Shown here piece after piece: positions 29,435 to 37,768 of a stretch of DNA of 64,000 nucleotides. The number at the start of each line of letters is the position of its first letter. Position 1 is the first letter of the stretch. Below the pieces are notes generated by a model. It was not told where the DNA came from. It saw only the letters and a list, made by a program, of their open reading frames with translations, and did not search any database. The DNA is from Sphingomonas kyeonggiensis (GTDB lineage: Bacteria; Pseudomonadota; Alphaproteobacteria; Sphingomonadales; Sphingomonadaceae), in contig NZ_JACIEH010000003.1 of the NCBI RefSeq assembly GCF_014196745.1, positions 124,001 through 188,000 on the forward strand, in the 5' to 3' direction. The translations under genes and the position numbers were made by a program.

Positions 29435-30001
29435 TCAGGGCTTCTGCCCATAGTTCAGCACCGCCATCGCGCCGATGTCGAGCGTCTGCTTCGCCGTGTT
29501 GACGTGGAGCGCGGCGGCGAGCTCGCCCTTGGCATAGTCGCGGTCGGCATGGCCGGCGGCAGTGTAGAGCTTCCAGTCCGGACCCACCGTCACCGGGTTG
29601 CCGAAGAGCTTGGTATAGGGTGCCGCCGCGAGCTGGATCTGGGCGTTGGCGATCTCGGCGGTGGTGGCGCCCTCGGCCGGCTTCTGCACCCGGGCGTAGA
29701 AGGCGATCACGATCTTGTCACCCTTCTTCACCCCCAGCTGGAGCGGCGAATTGACCCCGATGCTCCAGGGATTGCCGCCACCCGGCGTCTCGACGCGGAT
29801 CGCCTTGCCGAACTGGACCTTGGCGTCCTTCACCGATTGCGGCTTGGCGCCGCCCGGCAGGCCGTAGACCTGAAAGCTATCCGGATTGGCGTTGTTGAGG
29901 ACTTCGGGCTCCGCCGGTGCCGTCTGCGCGGCAAGCGGTGCGAATGCGAGCCCGGCCGGAATCGCCAGGGCAATGGCGGCGAGCGCCAGTCGCTTGGTCA
30001 T
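29435..30001 (-). CDS. Exported beta-sandwich protein, possibly carbohydrate-binding
   Basis: A 188-residue protein with a signal peptide (cut near LAAQ-TAP). The mature region (about 60-185) shows the pattern of CBM4/9-like jelly-roll modules: NPWSIGVN, GDKIVIAFYARVQ, then VGPDWKLYTAAGHADRDY. It stands alone without a catalytic domain. Binding to sugars is inferred only from this resemblance. Confidence 0.6.
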   Translation of the reverse strand: MTKRLALAAIALAIPAGLAFAPLAAQTAPAEPEVLNNANPDSFQVYGLPGGAKPQSVKDAKVQFGKAIRVETPGGGNPWSIGVNSPLQLGVKKGDKIVIAFYARVQKPAEGATTAEIANAQIQLAAAPYTKLFGNPVTVGPDWKLYTAAGHADRDYAKGELAAALHVNTAKQTLDIGAMAVLNYGQKP

Positions 30002-30080
30002 ATATGCCTCCCCTCGTTATTTTGCGGGGAGGCTATGCTTGTGTCCGGCTCGTTTCAACGGATTTGTTAGCGCTACCGGA

Positions 30081-30452
30081 TCAGAACAACCGGCCCCCGT
30101 CCGGCACCCGCTCGCTGGGGTGGAACAGCACCACCCTGCCCTCGGCATCGGGGAAGCCGAGCGTCAGCACCTCGGACATCATCTTGCCGATCTGGCGCGG
30201 CGGGAAATTGACGACGGCGGCGACCTGCATGCCCCGCAGCTGCTCGAGTGTGTAGTGCTCGGTGATCTGCGCCGAGGAGCGCTTGCGGCCGATCGTCGGC
30301 CCGAAATCGATCAGCAGCTTGAAGGCCGGCTTGCGCGCCTCGGGGAACGCCTCTGCCTCGACGATCGTGCCGACGCGGATGTCGACGGCGAGGAACTGGT
30401 CGAAGCCGATCGTCTCGGCGGCCGGGGCGGCGGGATCGTGGTCCATGTGCAT
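30081..30452 (-). CDS. csaA: CsaA-like tRNA-binding protein
   Basis: A single tRNA-binding OB-fold domain (about 123 residues). The family segments FLAVDIRVGTIVEAE, KPAFKLLIDFG, and RGMQVAAVVNFPPRQIG are present. CsaA binds tRNA and has been linked to secretion chaperoning in Bacillus; its role in alphaproteobacteria is unclear. Start is ATG 30452 or 30446. It follows the GFA gene by 38 bases on the same strand and is probably co-transcribed with it. Confidence 0.88.
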   Translation of the reverse strand: MHMDHDPAAPAAETIGFDQFLAVDIRVGTIVEAEAFPEARKPAFKLLIDFGPTIGRKRSSAQITEHYTLEQLRGMQVAAVVNFPPRQIGKMMSEVLTLGFPDAEGRVVLFHPSERVPDGGRLF

Positions 30453-30490
30453 GGAGGCCCCATGCCACCGCACCGCCGCCCCGGCCAGCT

Positions 30491-30838
30491 TCAACGGCTC
30501 GCGCCGTCGTAGAGCTGGACCGTCAGCGCATCGAGATCCAGGCCGTCGGCGCAGCGCAGGTTGATCTCGACCATCGGCCCGTTGGGGCCCCGCCCCTCGG
30601 CGAAGGGCGCGACGCCGCAATTGCTGCAGAAGTGATGCTGGATGACGTGATGGTTGAACTCATAGGTCGCCACCACATCGCGCGGGGTGTGGAGGGTGAA
30701 CCGGTCCGGCGTAGTGAAATGGTGCAGCGGCGCCTTGCGGCGGCAGATCGAGCAGTTGCACTGCATCGCCTGGCCGGGCGGATCCTCGTCGACCGTGTAG
30801 GCGATCGCGCCGCAGTGGCAGCTTCCGGTGAACGGCAT
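30491..30838 (-). CDS. GFA family glutathione-dependent enzyme-like protein
   Basis: A 115-residue zinc protein of the GFA (formaldehyde-activating enzyme) family. Zinc cysteines are in GSCHCGAI, QCNCSICRR and FCSNCGV. The family was named for binding S-hydroxymethylglutathione, but most members have no proven substrate. ATG 30838 follows GAGGAGGAG. The SOS box at 30891 lies 53 bases upstream and could act on this gene as well as on the divergent glycosylase. Confidence 0.9.
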   Translation of the reverse strand: MPFTGSCHCGAIAYTVDEDPPGQAMQCNCSICRRKAPLHHFTTPDRFTLHTPRDVVATYEFNHHVIQHHFCSNCGVAPFAEGRGPNGPMVEINLRCADGLDLDALTVQLYDGASR

Positions 30839-30890
30839 CGTCTCCTCCTCTTGTTTTGCGGGGCAACGCACGGGCCGCCCCATTGTTCTT

Positions 30891-30905
30891 GTTCTCATTA
30901 TGTTC
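30891..30905. promoter_or_regulatory. Putative LexA (SOS) box
   Basis: GTTC, seven bases (TCATTAT), GTTC: an exact alphaproteobacterial SOS box. It ends 13 bases before the EndoIII-like ATG (30919) and 53 bases from the divergent GFA start (30838). CATAAT/CATTAT inside the spacer could be a -10 element in either direction. Confidence 0.7.
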
Positions 30906-30918
30906 TATTGCGCCGGCC

Positions 30919-31605
30919 ATGCAATCGGGCTTCGGCTTCTACGGGCATGACGACATAGCGCGCTGGCAGCAAGCGCTGGAGCCGATGCGGGCGCTCGCCG
31001 GCCCGCTGCCGCGCCGCTCGCCGATCGGGGCGCTGGTCAAGTCGCTGATCAGCGGGCGGACGAAAGACCCAGTGTCGCTCGCCGCCTATGACCGGCTGGT
31101 CGCGCGCTTCGGCACGCCCGGCCAGGTGCTGGCGGCGGGACCGGCCGAAGTGCTGCGCCAGATCCATGCGGTCACCCATGCCGAGGACAAGGCACGCTAT
31201 CTGATCGGTGCGCTCGGGCGGATCGCGGCGGAACGCAAGGGCTTCGACCTGCGCTTCCTGGCCGACCTGTCGCTCGGCGAGGCGCTGGGCTGGCTCGAGC
31301 GGCTGCCGGGCGTCGGCCGCAAGGTCGCGGCGGCGACGCTCAACGCCAGCACGCTCGACCGGCCGGTGCTGATCGTCGACACCCATGTGCTGCGCGTGCT
31401 CCAGCGCACCGGCTTCGTCCGGCGCAGCGCCGAGGGACGCGACGCGAGCGAGGCGGTGACCGCGGCGATGCCAGAATGGCAGGGCGCCGACTTTCTCGAC
31501 TTCCACATCGGCACCAAGAAGCTGGGCCAGACGCTGTGCCGCTTCGACGCCACCGATTGCGCCCGCCGCCCGCTTCGGACCGATTGCCGCGCGCGCAGCG
31601 ATTGA
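30919..31605 (+). CDS. Endonuclease III-like HhH-GPD DNA glycosylase
   Basis: A 228-residue HhH-GPD protein. The helix-hairpin-helix LPGVGRKVA carries Lys135 and the following IVDTH carries Asp154, matching the two catalytic residues of bifunctional endonuclease III (base excision plus strand cleavage). The C-terminal iron-sulfur loop is incomplete: Cys207-x6-Cys214-x2-Arg217-x5-Cys223, so the spacing is kept but the third ligand is arginine. The enzyme may lack or loosely hold the cluster, or use another ligand. No clear ribosome binding site precedes ATG 30919; an SOS box does. Confidence 0.85.
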   Translation: MQSGFGFYGHDDIARWQQALEPMRALAGPLPRRSPIGALVKSLISGRTKDPVSLAAYDRLVARFGTPGQVLAAGPAEVLRQIHAVTHAEDKARYLIGALGRIAAERKGFDLRFLADLSLGEALGWLERLPGVGRKVAAATLNASTLDRPVLIVDTHVLRVLQRTGFVRRSAEGRDASEAVTAAMPEWQGADFLDFHIGTKKLGQTLCRFDATDCARRPLRTDCRARSD

Positions 31606-31635
31606 CAGGGCGCCGCCGGTCCCGGACAGGAAGCC

Positions 31636-32337
31636 ATGGCCGAGGTGAAACTCCATCCGAGCTGGCTCGAACCGCTGCAAGGCGAGTTCGCCGATCCGTA
31701 CATGGCGGCGCTGCGCCAGTTCCTCGTCGCCGAGAAGGCCGCGGGCAAGCGCATCTTCCCCGCAGGCGGCGAATGGTTCCGCGCGCTCGACCTGACGCCG
31801 CTGGAGAATGTCCGCGTCGTCATCCTCGGCCAGGACCCCTATCATGGCGAGGGCCAGGCGCATGGCCTGTGCTTCTCGGTCAAGCCGGGCGTGCGCACCC
31901 CGCCGAGCCTGGTCAACATCTACAAGGAGATGGAGACCGACCTCGGCATCCCGCCGGCGCGTCACGGCTTTCTCGAGCATTGGGCCGAGCAGGGCGTGCT
32001 GCTGCTCAACGCCGTGCTCACCGTGCAGATGGGCGCGGCCGCATCGCACCAGGGGCGCGGCTGGGAGCGGTTCACCGATGCGGTGATCCGGCTGGTCAAC
32101 GCCCGTGCCGAGCCGGTCGTCTTCCTGCTCTGGGGCAGCCACGCCCAGAAGAAGGCGGCATTCGTCGATTCGATCGACAAGGGCGGGCGGCACCTGGTGC
32201 TCAAGGCGCCCCACCCCTCGCCGCTCTCCGCCTATTCGGGCTTTTTCGGCTCGGGCCATTTTTCCAAGGCCAACGAATTCCTGAAGAGCGTCGGGCAGAA
32301 GCCGATCGACTGGGCGCTGCCGCCGCTACAGGGCTAG
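31636..32337 (+). CDS. ung: Uracil-DNA glycosylase, family 1
   Basis: Ung removes uracil from DNA to start base-excision repair. The 233-residue protein has the catalytic water-activating motif [16 protein letters not shown], the [11 protein letters not shown] segment and the DNA-intercalation loop [13 protein letters not shown]. Length and motifs are fully standard. It follows the EndoIII-like gene by 30 bases, and its last 12 bases overlap the convergent 2H phosphoesterase gene. Confidence 0.97.
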   Translation: MAEVKLHPSWLEPLQGEFADPYMAALRQFLVAEKAAGKRIFPAGGEWFRALDLTPLENVRVVILGQDPYHGEGQAHGLCFSVKPGVRTPPSLVNIYKEMETDLGIPPARHGFLEHWAEQGVLLLNAVLTVQMGAAASHQGRGWERFTDAVIRLVNARAEPVVFLLWGSHAQKKAAFVDSIDKGGRHLVLKAPHPSPLSAYSGFFGSGHFSKANEFLKSVGQKPIDWALPPLQG

Positions 32338-32835
32338 CGCGTACTGGCGCTGCACGAGCGGCCAGCGACCCAGCACTTCGTGGCCATGGTCGCTCAGGAT
32401 GAGCTGGAATTCCTCCACCCGCCAGCCAATCGGATCGATCTCCCTCCGCGGCACACCCATGCCCTTGTAGGCGAGGCTGAGGTGCAGCCAGAAATTGTGC
32501 ACCGGCAGCTCGACACCACAACGCCGCGCAGCCCGGCGAAGCGCACGGTGGAACGCCGCCGGCGCGGGCATGCCCTTGCGCCCCCGCAGCGCCCGCCGGT
32601 CGATCGCGTCGAGCGCCACATCGAACGGATCGAAGTACAGCGCCCCCAGTTCCTCGCGGAGCCGGCCCAGCCGGTGCGGCGCCCAGTTGCGGGCAAGTCC
32701 GAGCTTGAGCATCGTGCAATGCCGACGGTCCGGCGGATAGTGCGCGTCCAGCCGGTGCGCGCTGCGGCAGCCGCACAGGGGCGCGCGAAGCTCCGGCGGC
32801 GGCTTTATCATGACGTACAGAGCTGGCTCGGACAT
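32326..32835 (-). CDS. 2H phosphoesterase (LigT/2'-5' RNA ligase-like)
   Basis: A 169-residue protein with the two histidine motifs of the 2H superfamily: HCTML (HxT) near residue 40 and HLSLAY (HxS) near 120. Such enzymes open or make 2',3'-cyclic or 2'-5' phosphodiester bonds in RNA or nucleotides. ATG 32835 is used rather than GTG 32841. An SOS box lies 26 bases upstream, which suggests induction by DNA damage; the substrate is unknown. Confidence 0.85.
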   Translation of the reverse strand: MSEPALYVMIKPPPELRAPLCGCRSAHRLDAHYPPDRRHCTMLKLGLARNWAPHRLGRLREELGALYFDPFDVALDAIDRRALRGRKGMPAPAAFHRALRRAARRCGVELPVHNFWLHLSLAYKGMGVPRREIDPIGWRVEEFQLILSDHGHEVLGRWPLVQRQYALAL

Positions 32836-32861
32836 GGGCACGCTTCCGACTCACTGGATTT

Positions 32862-32876
32862 GTTCTTATTATGTTC
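32862..32876. promoter_or_regulatory. Putative LexA (SOS) box
   Basis: GTTC, seven bases (TTATTAT), GTTC, exact alphaproteobacterial SOS consensus. On the - strand it reads GAACATAATAAGAAC, nearly identical to the box at 30891 on that strand, and lies 26 bases before the 2H phosphoesterase start. The divergent S41 lipoprotein gene starts 86 bases away on the other side. Confidence 0.7.
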
Positions 32877-32962
32877 CTTTCCGTGCATTGAGTCGAATCC
32901 GGCGATAACAAGGGGATGACTTGCAAATCGGCCGGGCCTAAGCTCGCGCCAAGGAGACCCCC

Positions 32963-34417
32963 ATGCGCCGTACCCTGACCGCCCTGATCGCGCTTTCCCT
33001 GGCCGGCTGCAGCGGGGGCGGCGGGAGCGGGTCCGTCTCGGCCGGCGGAGGATCGACCGGCACCTCCACCCCGACTCCCACGCCCACCACCGCGGCAGGC
33101 TGCACCCTGCGCGAGCGCCAGACCTGGGCGGCCGCGCAGCTCAACGAATGGTATCTCTTCCCCGAGACGCTGCCCACCAGCCTCGACCCGACGCCCTATT
33201 CGACCGTTGGCGCCTATGTCGACGCGCTCACCGCCACCGCGCGCTCGCAGGGCCGCGACCGCTATTTCACCTATGTCACCTCGATCGCCGAGGAGAATGC
33301 CTATTACAATTCCGGCTCGAGCGCGGGCTTCGGCTTCCGGCTCTACCTGAGCGGCAACCGCCTCTATTCGGCCGAGACGTTCGAGGGCACCAGCGCGCTC
33401 GCCGCCGGGATCGACCGCGGTACCGAGATCCAGGCGATCGGCACCACCACCGCCAATCTGCAGAATGTCAGCGACATCCTCGCCTCGGGCGGCACCGACG
33501 CGCTGACCGCCGCGCTTGGCCCGAGCACCGCCGGCACCAGCCGGGTGATGCGGATCAACGACACCGCGGGGGGCACCCGCGTGGTGACCGTCTCCAAGAC
33601 CGACTATACCCTCGACCCGGTCTCCTCGCGCTACGGCGCCAAGATCATCGACGATGGCGGCCACCGCGTCGGCTATGTCAATCTGCGCACCTTCATCAAC
33701 ACCGCCGATTCGCCGCTGCGCGCCGCCTTCGCCAATTTCAAGGCGCAGGGCGTGACCGAGGTGATCATCGACCTGCGCTACAATGGCGGCGGCCTGGTCT
33801 CGATCGCCGAGCTGATGGGCAATCTGATGGGGGCCAACCGCAGCACCTCCGACGTGTTCGACTACATGACCTTCCGCGCCAGCAAGTCGGCGCAGAACGA
33901 GACCGCCTATTTCGCGCCGCAGACCCAGTCGATCGCGCCGACCCGGGTCGCCTTCATCGGCACCTCCAGCACCGCATCGGCCAGCGAGCTCGTCGCGGCG
34001 GGCATGCTGCCCTATCTCGGCACCAACATGGCGCTGGTCGGCACCAACACCTATGGCAAACCGGTCGGCCAGATCGCGATCGACAAGGCTGCCTGCGACG
34101 ACCGCTTCCGGATCATTGCCTTCGCCCTGGAGAATCGCGACCATCAGGGCGCCTATTTCAACGGCCTGGCCGGCACGGTGAAGGCGAGCTGCCGCGCGTC
34201 GGACGACATCGCCTATCAGCTGGGCGACCCGCGCGAGGCATCGACCCGCGCCGCGCTCGACTTCATCCAGGGCAAGAGCTGCACCGCGATCAGCGCGGTC
34301 GGCGGCACCAGCGCCAGTGCCCGCAGCACCGGCGAGACCGGCAGCCCGAGCGCCCAGCAACTGCTGAGCCCCAAGGCACCCAGCGTGCCCCAGCGCGACG
34401 TGCCCGGCCTGTTCTGA
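32963..34417 (+). CDS. S41 family peptidase, lipoprotein
   Basis: A 484-residue lipoprotein: signal peptide with lipobox LAGC (Cys16), then a Gly/Ser and Thr/Pro linker (about 17-45), and an S41 peptidase region. A PDZ-like part (about 115-210) precedes the catalytic core, where the serine lies in STASASELVAAGM and the lysine in NTYGKPVGQ. It differs from ctpA at 5117 in being a lipoprotein with extra cysteines (ACDD, ASCR, KSCT). The C-terminal tail is Ser/Pro-rich. Confidence 0.88.
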   Translation: MRRTLTALIALSLAGCSGGGGSGSVSAGGGSTGTSTPTPTPTTAAGCTLRERQTWAAAQLNEWYLFPETLPTSLDPTPYSTVGAYVDALTATARSQGRDRYFTYVTSIAEENAYYNSGSSAGFGFRLYLSGNRLYSAETFEGTSALAAGIDRGTEIQAIGTTTANLQNVSDILASGGTDALTAALGPSTAGTSRVMRINDTAGGTRVVTVSKTDYTLDPVSSRYGAKIIDDGGHRVGYVNLRTFINTADSPLRAAFANFKAQGVTEVIIDLRYNGGGLVSIAELMGNLMGANRSTSDVFDYMTFRASKSAQNETAYFAPQTQSIAPTRVAFIGTSSTASASELVAAGMLPYLGTNMALVGTNTYGKPVGQIAIDKAACDDRFRIIAFALENRDHQGAYFNGLAGTVKASCRASDDIAYQLGDPREASTRAALDFIQGKSCTAISAVGGTSASARSTGETGSPSAQQLLSPKAPSVPQRDVPGLF

Positions 34418-34489
34418 ACTCGTGCGGAAATGCGCGCCGCGCATTTCCGGGCGGCACCGCGAAGCGCCGGATGGCGCTTCCAGAACAGG
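34408..34489. terminator. Three-way-junction-like structure at S41 gene end
   Basis: An outer 9-bp stem CCTGTTCTG/CAGAACAGG (34408-34416 and 34481-34489) encloses two hairpins: CGGAAATGCGC/GCGCATTTCCG (34425-34449) and GAAGCGCC/GGCGCTTC (34461-34480). The stop codon lies in the outer stem region. A T-run (GTTTTT) follows about ten bases later, so it may serve as a terminator. Confidence 0.5.
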
Positions 34490-34570
34490 CTTTGCCCCGT
34501 TTTTGCGGCGTCCGGCATAGGCGCGGGCGTCCGCAGTTGCTATCTTCCCCTCCGGACGATGGAGGAAATG

Positions 34571-35230
34571 ATGAAGTCGCTGTTCGGCCGGTTGTTCGGC
34601 AAGCGCGCACCCGAGGCGGAAACCGAAGCGGCCCTGGCGCCCCCGGCGACGCCGCCCGAGGAAAAGGCCGAATGGGTGCGCGACCAGATCCGCCGCGACG
34701 TGGCGAGCGGCTTCTATGACGAGGACGCGATCCTGACCAACGCGGCCGACGCCTTTGCCGACGACCTGACCCCCGACGAGCTCCGCCCCATGGCGCAGAA
34801 GGCGCTGCGCGAGGCGCTGGCCGAGCAGCGCTATGCCGAGCGCCAATGGCCCGAGGAGACCGATTGCGACCGGCTCGACGCCGCCTTCGCCGCGCTGGAG
34901 GAGAACGGCGTGATCGCCCGCCAGAACTTCAGCTGCTGCGGCAATTGCGGCGCGACCGAGATCTGGGACGAGGTCCGTGCGGTCGAGGAGACCGGCGCCC
35001 CGGCGCACGGCTATGCCTTCTACCACATGCAGGACACCGAGGGCGCGGTGGACGGCGGCGGGCTCTACCTCAACTACGGCGCCTGCGACGAAGGCGAGGA
35101 CGCCGCCCTGGCGGTGGGCCGCGAGATCGTCGCCGAGCTCGAGGCGCACGGCCTGGAGACGCTATGGGACGGTAGCTGGGACAAGCGCATCGGCGTGACG
35201 CTCGACTGGAAGCGCCGCCGGGGGCTCTGA
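34571..35230 (+). CDS. DUF6891 domain protein
   Basis: A 219-residue cytoplasmic protein. After a basic start (MKSLFGRLFGKR) and a Pro/Ala linker, about residues 38-215 fit DUF6891, including the cysteine cluster FSCCGNCGATEIWDE and the acidic segment YGACDEGEDAA. ATG 34571 is selected because GGAGGA stands four bases upstream; ATGs at 34559 and 34568 are too close to or upstream of it. Function unknown. Confidence 0.75.
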   Translation: MKSLFGRLFGKRAPEAETEAALAPPATPPEEKAEWVRDQIRRDVASGFYDEDAILTNAADAFADDLTPDELRPMAQKALREALAEQRYAERQWPEETDCDRLDAAFAALEENGVIARQNFSCCGNCGATEIWDEVRAVEETGAPAHGYAFYHMQDTEGAVDGGGLYLNYGACDEGEDAALAVGREIVAELEAHGLETLWDGSWDKRIGVTLDWKRRRGL

Positions 35231-35281
35231 GCCGGGCCCGGCGCCGGCCAGCACCGCCCGCGGAAGTTTACGAAGTTTATG

Positions 35282-36016
35282 CTACGGGGGCCCGCTTTCC
35301 CCGGGTTCGTCACCGCGCGCGAGCTGCTCCAGACGGGCCTCGAATTCGGCTTCCCTGCGTGCATCCTCGGCCGCTTCGCGCGCCGCCTCCCGCCGTTCGA
35401 CATCGGCGACGCGTTCGTCCCAGGCATCGACGACGAAGGCCCAACTGATCGGCATGCGATCGCGCGGGCGCGGTTCGCCCGCTTCGTCGGCATAGGCATC
35501 GCCTTCGAGATTCTGGATCGCATAGGAAAGCTGGCGGGCGGCACCGTCAGGATGGCGGCGCGCCTCCTCCACCCGATCGATCCAGGCGCCGTAGCGGACC
35601 GGATCGCGGCGCCCCAGGATGAAGCGGGTGAGCCGCTCGTCGAAATAGCGGCGCTCGCCGATCTGCTCGCCCTGGAAGAAGACCGGCACCGCGACGCCGT
35701 GGATCGCCCGGCTGAGCGCCGCCTCGGCGAGACGCTGCACGGCATAGTCGAGCGCCAGGTCCCAGGCGACGCGGAAGCTCTGCGCATCGACGCGCCTTCG
35801 CAGCGTATAGGCCGATTGCGGCTGCATGCCGACGCGCTGGCAGGCATGGGCAACGCAGCCGCTCTCGGCCAGCGCCTCGATGAAATCGACCTGCTTCTCC
35901 GGCGTCCAGCCATCGTGGCGCGGACGGACGGGGACGGGCGTGGAGAGGCGCGGCTTGTCGCCACGCTTCCCGGCGGAGGCCGCACGCGAGGCGGCGGCGA
36001 TGCGTTTCCTGCTCAT
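35282..36016 (-). CDS. HTH-like protein of unknown function
   Basis: A 244-residue protein. Residues about 30-75 (DGWTPEKQVDFIEALAESG, then ACQRVGMQPQSAYTLRRR) read as a helix-turn-helix like those of phage terminase small subunits or transposase-type regulators; a conserved middle region follows (RAIHGVAVPVFFQGEQIGER), then a Glu/Arg-rich helix. It is not adjacent to phage genes. Similar proteins are scattered in sphingomonad genomes, and no function is known to me. Confidence 0.7.
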   Translation of the reverse strand: MSRKRIAAASRAASAGKRGDKPRLSTPVPVRPRHDGWTPEKQVDFIEALAESGCVAHACQRVGMQPQSAYTLRRRVDAQSFRVAWDLALDYAVQRLAEAALSRAIHGVAVPVFFQGEQIGERRYFDERLTRFILGRRDPVRYGAWIDRVEEARRHPDGAARQLSYAIQNLEGDAYADEAGEPRPRDRMPISWAFVVDAWDERVADVERREAAREAAEDARREAEFEARLEQLARGDEPGESGPP

Positions 36017-36098
36017 CGGGCAGGATAGGCCAGACGAAATCCTACATTGCGAGGGCTGTAGGATGGTTTGCCGGTGAGTGTGGCGTGAGGGCATCCAT

Positions 36099-36323
36099 CA
36101 GGATCTGGAGCCGGGGTCCTTCGGCGCGGGAAGCTGCTTCTGGCCGCGCGTGGCATGTACGATCGGCGGGATCGACAACAGGATCGTCGCGATCCACGCC
36201 CCCGATCGCCAGCAACCCAAGCGGCGTGGCCCGCGCCTCGGCCTCCATCACGAACCCACCGGCGCGGAAGGTCGCGCGGGCGGCTTGGGGGGTGAAGAGG
36301 GGGTAGGGTTCTGGAGTGGGCAT
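36099..36323 (-). pseudogene. Small membrane protein gene with +1 frameshift at a G5 tract
   Basis: Read straight from ATG 36323 the frame gives PLGLLAIGG and then charged, implausible sequence to 36042. If one G is removed from the five-G run (C5 on the + strand, 36199-36203) the frame continues as LLAIGAWIATILLSIPPIV, a clean membrane helix, and stops with TGA at 36099. So the intact gene would encode about 74 residues with one membrane segment. Either the gene is broken, the tract slips, or the base count is a sequencing error. Confidence 0.5.
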
Positions 36324-36374
36324 GGTTATATCCGACCGTGTGGCAAAGATCGAGAGCTTTTCAAGGAAGAGGCG

Positions 36375-36746
36375 CTAACCTTCTACTTGCCCTTCTCTCA
36401 TGTACACATTCAGATCTCGCTTCAGCAGTAACTCATTTACCACAGATGTACCAATTCCACTCTCTTCATACAGCTTCTCTATAAATTTTCGAAAACCGAA
36501 ACTTCCTCGTAAATCAGCTTTACCAGCCGAGACAGCCTCAAGAATCCTATCTATTCTATAAAATCCTAAATTCGGAATATTTGGAATTGCAACCAGCTCA
36601 GATACCAGGTTTGCCTCCGTCCAATTTGGCACTTCGCAAAAAATATTAGCAATTCTATCTAGAATAACATCGTCCGGCTTACCAAGTATCCTACTCATTT
36701 GCTCCACAGACAATCTTTCGACCGATCTTATTGCCGCGGACCTCAT
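36375..36746 (-). CDS. C-terminal frame following the HEPN-like gene
   Basis: A 123-residue frame that starts with ATG immediately after the TGA of the HEPN-like gene, with no bases between and in the same reading frame. The sequence (LSVEQMSRILGKPDDVILDRI, later GIGTSVVNELLLKRDLNVYM) is helical and hydrophilic; no domain is recognised. It may be a separate protein or the C-terminal part of one 440-residue protein cut by a nonsense mutation. No ribosome binding site specific to it is evident. Confidence 0.5.
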   Translation of the reverse strand: MRSAAIRSVERLSVEQMSRILGKPDDVILDRIANIFCEVPNWTEANLVSELVAIPNIPNLGFYRIDRILEAVSAGKADLRGSFGFRKFIEKLYEESGIGTSVVNELLLKRDLNVYMREGQVEG

Positions 36747-37676
36747 TCAGTCCACCGAGAGAGCAAAGTTAACAGAGCTCGCAGCTAAATCTCCTTCTTC
36801 ATTCTCGATCCATCTACTGAGGGTCGCTCTATTCGCCAGATCTATTTCTGGCCTCAAATCGGGTATCATAAATACTTCTGCCGCAGCTACCCACATATGC
36901 TGGTCTGCCAGTTTAGGTATCAACTTATTTATTTGCTGAATAGCACGCGGAAATGCAGTCTCACGATACATCTCTATGGAGGCATGCAACGCTATTACGG
37001 CAGACATATTCAGATATAGATCTGAGCCCTCTTCAACACTCTGATAAATCATGGTGTCAACAAATGCTTTAATGAGCGACTCCCTTGCCTGCCCAAATTC
37101 AGAAGCTTTTAGCCGAATGACCACATCCTCAAATCGTTCGGGGAAATGCCTGGACGATACAAGAGATATCAACCTTTCCAAAGCAGGCTTACCTGAGGTT
37201 GGCGACCTAGATAGAACCAGTTCAATAGCATTGACGACATGCAACCGCGCAGCTTCCGCAGATGGTTGGTAAATATTATCTGTGAAGTCGTACGAAGGAT
37301 GAGCACATCTATGCCTATCTTCACGCAGTCTAGATATCTCTATGTATTCATTTGATCCAAAAAATTGGAAATCCTGCTTGAAAAAATCTATGAGATTTCT
37401 CTCAAATTCCAGAAGTCCCTTCAGACTTGCTCCATCATTATTTTGAAGTCGTTCTTGGAAATTATCCAAGGACGCCTCAAGCTCTTTAGCTCTAGCATCG
37501 CCGCCTCCCGCAAGCTCTCGGAGCTTTTCTATCAAGTCCGATGATACAGCAATCCATGCCGAGATGATTGCGGCCCTGTATGCAGATGCTTCATAGCAAC
37601 GGATTGCTTCGCGTATTAGCTTCTGACTAACACCTGAGATGACGCGAAGGCATATTTCATCTAAGCTACGTATCAT
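36747..37676 (-). CDS. HEPN-like protein in AT-rich islet
   Basis: A 309-residue helical protein from ATG 37676 (GGTGGAGA about ten bases upstream); ATG 37703 would add nine residues. The first about 140 residues look like a HEPN domain: LIREAIRCYEASAYRAAIIS and a late RHRCAH (Arg121-x4-His126) that matches the Rx4-6H motif of HEPN ribonucleases. The rest (about 145-309) is helical with no known match. HEPN proteins in islands are often toxins or antiviral effectors; that role is inferred. Its codon use is foreign to the region. Confidence 0.6.
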   Translation of the reverse strand: MIRSLDEICLRVISGVSQKLIREAIRCYEASAYRAAIISAWIAVSSDLIEKLRELAGGGDARAKELEASLDNFQERLQNNDGASLKGLLEFERNLIDFFKQDFQFFGSNEYIEISRLREDRHRCAHPSYDFTDNIYQPSAEAARLHVVNAIELVLSRSPTSGKPALERLISLVSSRHFPERFEDVVIRLKASEFGQARESLIKAFVDTMIYQSVEEGSDLYLNMSAVIALHASIEMYRETAFPRAIQQINKLIPKLADQHMWVAAAEVFMIPDLRPEIDLANRATLSRWIENEEGDLAASSVNFALSVD

Positions 37677-37768
37677 GGCCAAGATTCTCCACCCTATAGC
37701 CATGCTAGTTTTAGAATGATGATTGGTAAATGCCTTACGACCCTCCAGTTATTACGACCTGACATACC

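Larger units (their letters stand above)
36330..37760. other. AT-rich genomic islet
   Basis: Base composition changes sharply inside this stretch: A/T-rich codons (for example ATA, AAA, TTA) dominate, unlike every neighbour. It holds only the HEPN-like gene and its downstream frame. No transposase, tRNA, or obvious direct repeat marks the edges. Horizontal gain is inferred. Confidence 0.7.

Noticed and set aside
30885-30894. Third GTTC half-site next to the SOS box at 30891
   Set aside because: It is two bases from the next half-site, not at the 7-base spacing, so it is not counted as part of the operator.
32201-35149. 982-residue open frame on the - strand
   Set aside because: It is antisense to ung, the S41 lipoprotein and the DUF6891 gene, all with clear family motifs; its composition is the Arg/Gly/Ala pattern of a high-GC shadow frame.
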